Shown in pieces: positions 1 to 5,289 of a stretch of DNA of 5,289 nt. The stretch lies in assembly GCA_937128785.1 (NCBI GenBank), contig CAKZMS010000415.1, forward strand, positions 1 through 5,289, given 5' to 3'. Source of the stretch: an uncultured Opitutaceae bacterium (GTDB lineage Bacteria; Verrucomicrobiota; Verrucomicrobiia; Opitutales; Opitutaceae). A program made the translations under genes and the position numbers. How positions within the stretch are numbered: position 1 is the first letter of the stretch; each line of letters begins with the position of its first letter. The notes beneath the pieces are model-generated. The model saw nothing but the letters and a program-made list of their open reading frames with translations. It did no database searches and was not told the origin of the DNA.

Positions 1-372
1 GTCTCCGCCGGGACCTTGGCCGCCACCGCCTTGTTGCTGACCAGGGCCTTGTTCGTCCTTGGTCGGGGGGGGAGGCTGACCTCCGGGCTTTTCGAATTGG
101 GCAATCTGAGACTGCTCCGGTCGTTCTTCTTCCGGGTATTGGGAACCGTCGACGATCGAGGGATCAGGAATCTTGGAGGTGCCGCGGGACGAGGTCCGGG
201 AGTTGACCGTGGTAGAGGGACGCTGGGCGGGTTCCCAGGAAGTGGGGCGCTCCAGGGCCGGACGGGAGGTCCGCATGGGCGGGAGATCAGTCTGGGCGAA
301 AACCCAGTTAAAGCCCGGACTCAAGAGGAGGGCAGGGAGTCCGATCTTTAGGAGGTTGCGCGGGGTTTTCAT
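1..372 (-). CDS. Secreted Pro/Gln/Gly-rich low-complexity protein, C-terminus cut by window edge
   Basis: I do not recognise a family. The frame is open from an ATG at 372-370 to the window edge, giving 124 codons without a stop; the C-terminus lies outside. The N-terminus looks like a Sec signal peptide: MKTPRNLLK, then a hydrophobic stretch (about residues 10-25) ending in VFAQ, with likely cleavage after FA or FAQ (residues 26-27). The mature part seen here is low in predicted structure. Residues 30-70 are rich in Pro, Arg, Ser and Thr, residues 78-90 are acidic (PEEERPEQSQ), and a PPPP run (about residues 96-99) is followed by a Gln/Gly tract (QQQGGGGQGPGG). The gene starts 9 bases after the stop of the upstream TPR gene on the same strand, so the two are probably co-transcribed; no Shine-Dalgarno motif precedes the ATG. 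An envelope or surface partner of the TPR protein is a guess. The reading frame is solid and the function is unknown. Confidence 0.72.
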   Translation of the reverse strand, partial: MKTPRNLLKIGLPALLLSPGFNWVFAQTDLPPMRTSRPALERPTSWEPAQRPSTTVNSRTSSRGTSKIPDPSIVDGSQYPEEERPEQSQIAQFEKPGGQPPPPTKDEQGPGQQQGGGGQGPGGD

Positions 373-381
373 GACGCAAAC

Positions 382-2055
382 TCAGGTATCGGCGCGGGTC
401 TTGCAGACGACGGAAACGACGTTGGTCGACATTTGCGGACGCACCTTCAGGAGCAGCATGACGTCCTGATAATTTTTGCGTCGGCCGATCACCTCGTAAT
501 CACCGGGGGGAAGCGCGACGGCTTCCTCTTTGATTTTTCCGAGCATGCGGAAATTCGTGATACTCACCCAGGTCTTGGTATCGGAAACGAACGTGATGTT
601 TACCGGGGTGCTGTTCAGCTCGAGCACGCGGCGCATCTCCGTGGCTTCGGGGGTGATCTCCAGATAGCCAGGCTTGGTCTGCATGGCTTGGTTGAAGGCC
701 CGGATCGCAGCCTGGAAGTCCGATGCCATCAGGTGCTGCTCGGACAGCTCCAACAGTTTCTCATATTCGAGGAGAGCGCGGACGGTGCGGCCAACGCGGA
801 TGAGGCCCTCGATCGCCTCCTCATAATCCGGCTCGAGGTCGAGCAACCGTTCGTAGGCGTCGCGGGCTTCGTCCCACAGGTAATCACGCTCCAAGTCGTA
901 GGCCTCCGCGAGGGTGTTGTGGACCATGGCGGCGTGGTGCTCCTCGTGGGCATTGTCCAACGCATCCTCGATGTCGGTGCGCTTGGGATAGACCTCGAGG
1001 GCTTGTTCGTAATTGGCGATGACCGTGTCCCAGTCGGCGTCTGCCGCAGCGGTTTCGGCGGCACTCACAAAACCGTTGAACAGGAATTCCTGCTGGTCCT
1101 TGCGAGCCCGGGCGGCGCCTTGCTGGGCGGTGGCGTTGAATTCGTCGAGTTCGAAGGCCTCGTCGTAGTTGGCGATCGCGACGTCGTAGTCACCGTTGTC
1201 CTCGGCGATGCGAGCCTTGGCCAGGAGTTCGAATACTTGGGAAGCGTTTTCGGCCCGGGCGAGTCCGCGCAGGCCGGCTTCGTTGGCGCTGTCGTATTCG
1301 AGGGCGTTCTGGAAGGCGGTCTCGGCGGCGGTGCGGTCACCATTTTTGAGCGCCATTTGGCCGGTGCGCAGGCTGTCCTTCACGAAGGCCTCCTTGTCGG
1401 CTTCGAATGTGTCGAGGGTATCGTTGGCCTCGTCGAAGGCCTGCCAGGCGGCGCGGAAGGATCCGCCCTCCAGCAGGTGGCGGCCTTCGCCGATGGAGGT
1501 GAAGGCGACGTCGTAGGCTTCGGGGGCGAAACTCTTGTAGCGTTCGATGGCCCGCAGGCGGGAGTAGAGGTCGTCGTAGCGCTTGTTGGCGTTGCGCTGC
1601 ATTTCGACGGTCTCGGTAAACTCCTCGGTGGCGGGGATCACCCGTTCGAGCGCAGCGGCAGCGTCGGCGTAGTCGCCGTTGCGCAATTGGGTTTCAGCCA
1701 GGAGGAACGCCTTTTCGACGAGAGCGATCTCCTGCAGCAGCCCCTCGTGATTCACCGGGAGGCTGCGCGCGGCCCCGATGGCCTGGGAGGCGTTTTCGTA
1801 GGCGAGCTCGGCCCGGCCGCGGTTTTTGAAGGCAAGTTCCTGCTCTTCCTGGGCGGTCATGACCGGTCCGACGGCGGGACCCTCCTGCAGGGAGCGCCAA
1901 GAGACGCCGACCGCGACGACGGCCAAAAGAACGGCGACGATGGCGATGCCGGCGAAGAGTTTGGTGCGATTGGGACCGCCGGTCGGGCGGTTGCCTTGGT
2001 GGGCAGAGGTATTCCAATCAATGACCTGATGCTTGGGTGACTTTTTGTCGGGCAT
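382..2055 (-). CDS. Membrane-anchored TPR protein with C-terminal PEGA-like domain
   Basis: A 557-residue protein. A polar N-terminus of about 30 residues is followed by one hydrophobic segment (about 33-53, LFAGIAIVAVLLAVVAVGV), predicted as a single membrane anchor with the rest in the periplasm. Residues 65-230 are helical and charged with repeated Ala/Glu/Leu patterns. TPR-like units follow at about 231-264, 277-310, 330-364, 380-414 and 435-468, recognisable by phrases such as NGDYDVAIANYDEAFELD, DWDTVIANYEQALEVYP and DEARDAYERLLDLEPDYEEA. Residues 483-553 form a beta-rich tail with V.I.SD..T.V.I, then LPPGDYEVIGRRKNYQDV and VRP, resembling PEGA-type domains, which often sit outside the membrane and contact peptidoglycan or carbohydrate. 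TPRs are protein-binding scaffolds, so a structural or sensory envelope role is inferred. The ATG at 2055 is chosen because it sits just before the polar N-terminus and anchor; no Shine-Dalgarno motif is visible. It is first in a leftward unit with the secreted low-complexity gene. TPR call firm, PEGA-like call moderate, exact function unknown. Confidence 0.88.
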   Translation of the reverse strand: MPDKKSPKHQVIDWNTSAHQGNRPTGGPNRTKLFAGIAIVAVLLAVVAVGVSWRSLQEGPAVGPVMTAQEEQELAFKNRGRAELAYENASQAIGAARSLPVNHEGLLQEIALVEKAFLLAETQLRNGDYADAAAALERVIPATEEFTETVEMQRNANKRYDDLYSRLRAIERYKSFAPEAYDVAFTSIGEGRHLLEGGSFRAAWQAFDEANDTLDTFEADKEAFVKDSLRTGQMALKNGDRTAAETAFQNALEYDSANEAGLRGLARAENASQVFELLAKARIAEDNGDYDVAIANYDEAFELDEFNATAQQGAARARKDQQEFLFNGFVSAAETAAADADWDTVIANYEQALEVYPKRTDIEDALDNAHEEHHAAMVHNTLAEAYDLERDYLWDEARDAYERLLDLEPDYEEAIEGLIRVGRTVRALLEYEKLLELSEQHLMASDFQAAIRAFNQAMQTKPGYLEITPEATEMRRVLELNSTPVNITFVSDTKTWVSITNFRMLGKIKEEAVALPPGDYEVIGRRKNYQDVMLLLKVRPQMSTNVVSVVCKTRADT

Positions 2056-2307
2056 GGGCTGGGCGAGCTAAAGTAAAGTTGTTGAGCAGAAGGTTGGACT
2101 GCAGGGATCGGGAATTGTTCAGACCGAATCGCGAATTCGAAAAATGATGCAAATACCCCGGAAACTCAACGAAGAGAGCAGATTTCGGGCTCATCGGGGC
2201 TGAATTTATCGGGAAACTTGCGATTGTGGACGAAGTGGAACAAATGAAAGCCGCTGACGGTCAGTGTTCCCTTCGTCCTAGGCTTTTCGAACCAAGTCCC
2301 CGTTATC
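2056..2307. promoter_or_regulatory. Divergent intergenic region between TPR and M48 genes
   Basis: These 252 non-coding bases lie between two divergent starts (minus-strand ATG at 2055, plus-strand ATG at 2308), so promoters for both transcription units should be here. The stretch is visibly more AT-rich than the flanking genes, notably around 2110-2170 and 2200-2245. I could not find a convincing -35/-10 pair on either strand. The best plus-strand try is TTGCGA at 2218-2223 with 17 bases to CAAATG, which has a poor -10. No ORF crossing the region has family-like content. The only structured element I see is the small inverted repeat at 2125-2139. Confidence 0.6.
2125..2139. repeat. Short inverted repeat in divergent promoter region
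   Basis: CGAAT and ATTCG are perfect inverted arms around a CGCGA centre, and the 8-base palindrome CGAATTCG (2132-2139) overlaps the right half. It sits 70 bases before the TPR start and about 170 bases before the M48 start, a position suitable for an operator. Arms this short can arise by chance and there is no second copy in the window, so this is only a candidate binding site. Confidence 0.2.
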
Positions 2308-3156
2308 ATGTCGTCTCGTCTCTCTTTTGCCCCGGTCGCTGCGCTCTGCGCGGCCGCGTTCCTGTTGCTCACCTCTACCGGGTGTCAGGAGGTTCCCGTC
2401 ACGGGCCGCAGTGCGGTGAGCCTTGTTGATGATAAAGACATTACAGAGAAGGCTTTGGTCGAATTTGAGCAGATCAAAAGCATGCAGCGCCTCTCCCGGA
2501 ATCCGGCCCAGATGCGCATCGTGCATCAGATCGGCTCCCGCCTCTCCCGCACCGTGTTCTGGGACGTGCCCCACGCGGAGTGGGAGTTTGTGGTTTTTGA
2601 GGCCCCCGGCGTGCTCAACGCCTTCGCCATGCCCGGCGGGAAAGTGGGCGTATTTTCCGGCTTGATCGACTTTTGTGAAAACGAGGACCAGCTCGCGTCT
2701 GTGCTGGCTCACGAGATCGCCCACGTGGCCGCCCGCCACACCCACGAAAAGTATTCGCAGGGCATGTTACTCAAACCACTGGGGACCGCGGCCTCGATCG
2801 GCGTCGGCATGTCCACCGGCTCGACGGGCATTTATCTCCCCAGTGTGGGTTCGGCCGTCGGCAGCGGCGCCACCTCCCTGACCCAATCGGCTTTTGACCG
2901 GGGCAAAGAGCTCGAAGCGGATCACATCGGCCTGATCTATATGGCCAAAGCCGGTTACGACCCGCGCGAGTCGCTCCGCCTTCTCCAGCGCATGGAGGAA
3001 CACATCGCCTCCCAGGGCGGCCCCACTTCCAACGGTTGGTTCGCCAACCACCCGGGTTTCCCGGAACGTCAGATCCAGATCAACGAACGCATGCCTGAGG
3101 CGATGGCCATCTACGAGAAGGGCGAGACTCAGCAAACCCACACCGTCATTGAATAG
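2308..3156 (+). CDS. M48 family zinc metalloprotease, putative lipoprotein
   Basis: A 282-residue predicted envelope protease. The N-terminus is a signal sequence with hydrophobic core AALCAAAFLLL (residues 11-21) running into TSTGC, with Cys26 the likely lipidated residue; Ser at -3 is a weaker lipobox than the usual Leu. The phrase after it, EVPVTGRSAVSLV (28-40), is typical of M48 lipoproteins of the Oma1/LoiP type. The catalytic zinc motif is HEIAH (135-139: ligands His135 and His139, catalytic Glu136), the third ligand is Glu201 in ELEAD (201-205), and the conserved late HPGFPER segment is at 248-254. NAFAMPGGKVGVFSGL (104-119) is the conserved strand region before the active site. All key residues are present and the length fits the family. 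Known members degrade misfolded or unassembled envelope proteins; the substrate here is unknown. Its last 8 bases overlap the next gene, implying translational coupling. The ATG at 2308 directly precedes the signal sequence; no Shine-Dalgarno motif is visible. Confidence 0.94.
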   Translation: MSSRLSFAPVAALCAAAFLLLTSTGCQEVPVTGRSAVSLVDDKDITEKALVEFEQIKSMQRLSRNPAQMRIVHQIGSRLSRTVFWDVPHAEWEFVVFEAPGVLNAFAMPGGKVGVFSGLIDFCENEDQLASVLAHEIAHVAARHTHEKYSQGMLLKPLGTAASIGVGMSTGSTGIYLPSVGSAVGSGATSLTQSAFDRGKELEADHIGLIYMAKAGYDPRESLRLLQRMEEHIASQGGPTSNGWFANHPGFPERQIQINERMPEAMAIYEKGETQQTHTVIE

Positions 3157-3889
3157 GTTCACGCTGATCCGCCTCAAATGGTTGGTGACCATCGGTGTCG
3201 CCGGAGCTGTCGCTGCGTTGCAAGCGGCGGATAATTTTGTGCCCCCGCGGCTGACGCGTCCGGTCGAACCGGAATACCCCCGAGGTCTGCATGACGCCGG
3301 GGTGGAAGGCCAGGTAGAGGCGGTGTTTCGCGTTGATCGCAGAGGCGAGGTGACGGACCCGGATGTCGCTTTCGCGACGCACAAGGAGTTTGGCGAAGCG
3401 GTCAAAGCCGTGATCACCAAGTGGCGCTTCACACCGGCTCGCCGTGACGGTCAAGCCATCGACCAACGGGTGCGCATGCCGGTGGTGTTCACCATCTCGG
3501 CCAATGATCCCCTGAGCAAATGGGCGGGTCGCAAGGTTTTCAAAAAATTCGCCCAAGATCCGTTGCCCGCTGATGACCTGGATACGTGGCCCGAGCCGGT
3601 GGCTTGGATCGAACCGTATTATCCTTCTCAGCTCAACGGCTCCGGCAAACGGGGCGAAGTCATTGTTACTTTTGTCGTCGATGAGCACGGCGACGTGGTG
3701 AATCCCGAAGTTCTGGTGGGGGAAGATCCGCACTTCATTGCGTCCGCGCTGGCGGCGACGGTGAGCCTCGAGTTTTCGCCCCACATGACGGACGACGGGC
3801 CGGCGCCGGTTTCCATGTCGGTCTCCTACAAATTCGACGAGAAGAAGCAGGAGCAGTGGGAACGCATCAGCGATGAGGGTCGCAAGTAG
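3149..3889 (+). CDS. Exported protein with two tandem TonB C-terminal-like domains
   Basis: A 246-residue protein if begun at TTG 3149, which overlaps the stop of the M48 gene by 8 bases. This start gives a complete signal-like N-terminus: basic MNRFTLIRLK, then hydrophobic WLVTIGVAGAVAAL (11-24), with probable cleavage near LQA/AD (residues 26-27). The only close downstream alternative, GTG at 3185, would cut into the hydrophobic core. Two similar domains follow. Domain 1 (about 35-118) reads PVEPEYPRGLHDAGVEGQV, VDRRGEV, then KWRFTPARRDGQ. Domain 2 (about 149-230) reads PYYPSQLNGSGKRGEV, VVDEHGDVVNPEVL, then LEFSPHMTDDG. The YP..L....EG.V, VD..G.V and F.PA...G signatures are those of TonB C-terminal domains, which contact TonB-dependent receptors or other envelope proteins. 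No long Pro-rich spacer and no firm retained anchor are visible, so it may not be an energy transducer. TonB-like fold likely; role uncertain. Confidence 0.85.
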   Translation: MNRFTLIRLKWLVTIGVAGAVAALQAADNFVPPRLTRPVEPEYPRGLHDAGVEGQVEAVFRVDRRGEVTDPDVAFATHKEFGEAVKAVITKWRFTPARRDGQAIDQRVRMPVVFTISANDPLSKWAGRKVFKKFAQDPLPADDLDTWPEPVAWIEPYYPSQLNGSGKRGEVIVTFVVDEHGDVVNPEVLVGEDPHFIASALAATVSLEFSPHMTDDGPAPVSMSVSYKFDEKKQEQWERISDEGRK

Positions 3890-3937
3890 CCCGAACTAGC
3901 CACCATCGCATCCCTCCCTCGACTTGGCTTAAAGAAT

Positions 3938-3965
3938 CCCGCTACGGTAGCGGGTAACTTTCTTT
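3938..3965 (+). terminator. Hairpin with T-rich tail: probable terminator or 5' leader element
   Basis: CCCGCTAC (3938-3945) and GTAGCGGG (3947-3954) are perfect inverted arms around one G. In practice this is a 6-7 bp GC-rich stem with a 3-5 base loop. It is followed by TAACTTTCTTT (3955-3965). Upstream AAAGAA (3931-3936) can pair with TTCTTT (3960-3965) as an outer stem with an unequal internal loop. The hairpin lies 48 bases after the TonB-like gene stop and ends 12 bases before the ATG at 3967, so it could end the upstream unit or regulate entry into the downstream one. The tail is interrupted by C residues, so strong termination is not certain. Confidence 0.6.
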
Positions 3966-3966
3966 G

Positions 3967-4980
3967 ATGGCGAAGCGTTGGCACCTCTATTCTGAAGACC
4001 GGTTGCTCGAAATGCGATTGTGCGACCTGTCGCTCTCGCTCAAGGGCAGCGTGATGGCGGAGCGGATCGATCGGCTTCACGCCGAGTTGGGGAGTGTGGG
4101 GTTGCAGTTTCGGCCCCATTGCTGGTTGGGCGTCGAGTGGTTTACGCCGGACGGCGTTCCTGGAATCGCCGTTCCGTTTTATCTCGCCCATCCGCGACTC
4201 GTGCAGTTGGAGCGTAAGTTCATGGTCGAGGCGGAAGGGCACGCCGAGGCATCCTGCATGCGGATCCTGCGGCATGAAGCCGGCCACGCCGTGGACAACG
4301 CTTTTCGCCTGCATCGGCGGAAACGTTGGCGCGACGTATTCGGTTCCTTCACCCAGCCATATCCGGACACCTATCGGCCGCGGCCCGGGGATCGTAATTT
4401 TGTCCAGCACCTGAACGGTTGGTATGCGCAGGCGCATCCGGCGGAAGACTTCGCGGAGACGTTTGCGGTGTGGCTTACTCCCGGATCGGCCTGGCGCACC
4501 CGTTTCGGCGACTGGCCGGCCCTCTGGAAGCTGAAATATGTCGACGAGCTCATGGCAGAGATTGCCGCCACCACGCCGCCCGTGCGCTCCCGCCGGCACG
4601 TTGAACCGCTGCGTGAAGTTACGATGACTCTCGGCGAATACTACGAGCAGAAGCGCGCCGACTATGCCGTCGATTGGCCCGGTCATTACGATGACGACTT
4701 GGCGGAGGTTTTTGAGCACTGTCCGCGCCCCAACCGGCGTCCGGCCGCGGCAGCTTGGTTGCGCACGCACCGGCGGGAGTTGGCCCGCACGGTGGGGGAA
4801 GCGACCGGGGTGCCGGCCTATACCATTGAGCAACTGTTGCGCGCGATGATCGATCGGTGCCGGGTCTTGAAGTTGCGGTTGCGTTACCCGCCCCGGGCCA
4901 CCCGGGAAAAGGCTTTGCTGATGTTGACGGTTCACACCATGCAAGCCGTGCACGGACGCTACTTCCCCATCGCGCTATGA
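3967..4980 (+). CDS. Cytosolic HExxH zinc metallopeptidase-like protein paired with ATP-grasp ligase
   Basis: A 337-residue protein from ATG 3967; a TTG directly before it (3964) is a possible but less likely start, and ATG 4012 is a shorter alternative. There is no signal peptide or membrane segment, so it is probably cytosolic. The N-terminal region (about 15-90) contains LCDLSLSLKGS, WFTPDGVPGIAVPFYLAHPRL and an acidic lead-in. The zinc motif is RHEAGH (102-107: His103, Glu104, His107). A second conserved block, WYAQAHPAEDFAETFAVWL (152-170), should supply the third ligand, Glu160 or Glu164. This pattern resembles the putative zinc-binding metallopeptidase group with an HExxH...EDxAExxA layout (the Peptidase_Mx-like style, named from memory). 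WPALWKLKYVDELM (183-196) follows, then a charged C-terminal part (220-337) of unknown fold. Stop and next start overlap as ATGA (4977-4980), so it is translationally coupled to the ligase. Inferred role: cleaving or trimming a peptide that the ligase makes or extends. Substrate unknown. Confidence 0.82.
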   Translation: MAKRWHLYSEDRLLEMRLCDLSLSLKGSVMAERIDRLHAELGSVGLQFRPHCWLGVEWFTPDGVPGIAVPFYLAHPRLVQLERKFMVEAEGHAEASCMRILRHEAGHAVDNAFRLHRRKRWRDVFGSFTQPYPDTYRPRPGDRNFVQHLNGWYAQAHPAEDFAETFAVWLTPGSAWRTRFGDWPALWKLKYVDELMAEIAATTPPVRSRRHVEPLREVTMTLGEYYEQKRADYAVDWPGHYDDDLAEVFEHCPRPNRRPAAAAWLRTHRRELARTVGEATGVPAYTIEQLLRAMIDRCRVLKLRLRYPPRATREKALLMLTVHTMQAVHGRYFPIAL

Positions 4981-5289
4981 CGACACCCCGCCGCCTCAAA
5001 CCCCTCCGGATTCTCGCCTTGATGCACGAGGCGCTGGTGCCGCCGGATTCGATTGAAGGGCTGACGGAGGAGCAGATTCACCCGTGGAAAATGGAGTATG
5101 ACGTGAAGGTCACGCTCGAGCGCATGGGCCATGAAGTGCATCCGGTGGGGATCTACGGGGATTTGAGTGTGCTGCGTGAGGCTTTGGACCGAGTGCAGCC
5201 CGACATCGTTTTCAACATGATGGAGGAGTTCGATGGTCAGCCGTTGTTTGATCAGCACCTTGTCAGCTTTTTGGAGCTCAACAAAGTGC
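4977..5289 (+). CDS. ATP-grasp ligase, D-Ala-D-Ala ligase-like, N-terminal part only
   Basis: The first 104 codons of a gene that runs off the right edge. The ATG at 4977 overlaps the preceding stop by 4 bases (ATGA). The visible part is the N-terminal Rossmann-like preATP-grasp subdomain: strand RILALMHEALVPPDS (11-25), helix WKMEYDVKVTLERMGHEV (37-54), strand VHPVGIYGDL (54-63), then PDIVFNMMEEFDGQPLFDQH (75-94) and the start of LELNKV (99-104). The DIVFN...E.-G.-.DQ..-.LE layout is that of D-Ala-D-Ala ligase-type ATP-grasp enzymes, which join a carboxylate to an amine using ATP. It lacks the Gly-Gly-x-Ser/GluArgGlu N-terminal signature of peptidoglycan Ddl and has MHEALVPPD instead, so a non-cell-wall amide ligase is more likely. 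The ATP-binding and catalytic residues are outside the window. Fold assignment good, substrate unknown; no Ddl gene symbol is warranted. Confidence 0.82.
   Translation, partial: MTTPRRLKPLRILALMHEALVPPDSIEGLTEEQIHPWKMEYDVKVTLERMGHEVHPVGIYGDLSVLREALDRVQPDIVFNMMEEFDGQPLFDQHLVSFLELNKV

Noticed and set aside
16..351. 111-codon plus-strand frame at the left edge
   Set aside because: The opposite strand has an open frame from 372 to the edge with a signal peptide and a 9-base gap to the gene before it. The plus-strand product is a Gly/Arg-rich shadow.
433..2040. 535-codon open frame on the plus strand opposite the TPR gene
   Set aside because: It mirrors the GC-rich TPR gene almost end to end and its product is a Gly/Val/Leu/Glu-rich string without domain signatures. 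The minus-strand protein has an anchor, TPRs and a folded tail. Long antisense frames are expected with this codon bias.
2218..2246. Sigma-70-like promoter TTGCGA with 17-base spacing to CAAATG
   Set aside because: The -10 hexamer matches only two consensus positions, so the pair is not above chance.
2166..2372. 68-codon minus-strand frame in the divergent intergenic region
   Set aside because: It covers much of the only promoter space and runs antisense over the protease signal peptide; no domain or start signal supports it.
2278..2745. 155-codon minus-strand frame across the start of the M48 gene
   Set aside because: It overlaps a well-supported protease gene including its signal sequence, and its product shows no family features.
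3146..3784. 212-codon minus-strand frame opposite the TonB-like gene
   Set aside because: It is antisense to a gene with two repeated domain signatures; the product is an Arg/His-rich shadow.
3964..3966. TTG start one codon upstream of ATG 3967
   Set aside because: It lies in the T-rich tail of the hairpin and adds a single residue; the adjacent ATG is the simpler start.
3826..4953. 375-codon open frame on the minus strand opposite the metallopeptidase
   Set aside because: The plus strand encodes clear zinc motifs and a stop/start overlap with the ligase. The antisense product is rich in Arg, Pro, Gln and His with no recognisable motif.
4959..5258. 99-codon minus-strand frame at the right edge
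   Set aside because: It lies opposite the ATP-grasp N-terminus, which has recognisable Ddl-like segments and an overlapping start.

Overview
This is a GC-rich bacterial window holding six genes (four complete, two cut by the window edges) and no RNA genes, insertion sequences or CRISPR. The cell envelope is clearly Gram-negative: there is an M48-type lipoprotein protease, a periplasmic protein with TonB C-terminal-like domains, and a membrane-anchored TPR protein. The gene content, the GC-rich coding style and the absence of Shine-Dalgarno motifs remind me of Verrucomicrobiota (Opitutaceae-like). That assignment is an impression from protein style, not a proof.

Layout. The left 2 kb is transcribed leftwards. 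A single-pass membrane protein (382-2055, minus) carries a long periplasmic helical/TPR region and a C-terminal PEGA-like beta domain. After 9 bases it is followed by a secreted Pro/Gln/Gly-rich protein (372 to beyond position 1, minus). A 252-base intergenic region (2056-2307) separates this unit from the rightward genes and must hold the start signals for both directions.

Rightwards, an M48 metalloprotease lipoprotein (2308-3156) overlaps by 8 bases a TTG-initiated exported protein with two tandem TonB C-terminal-like domains (3149-3889). A compact GC-rich hairpin followed by a T-rich stretch (3938-3965) then separates this pair from a second two-gene unit. That unit is a cytosolic HExxH metallopeptidase-like protein (3967-4980) joined through an ATGA stop/start overlap to the N-terminal part of an ATP-grasp ligase related to D-Ala-D-Ala ligases (4977 to beyond 5289).

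How the genes may work together. The first rightward pair looks like an envelope quality-control or trafficking unit. The second couples a predicted peptide-bond hydrolase with a predicted peptide-bond (amide) ligase under translational coupling. This is the most interesting system in the window, because the ligase lacks the usual Ddl N-terminal signature and so is probably not a cell-wall Ddl. The leftward pair looks like an envelope scaffold or sensor with a low-complexity secreted partner; its function cannot be deduced from the sequence.
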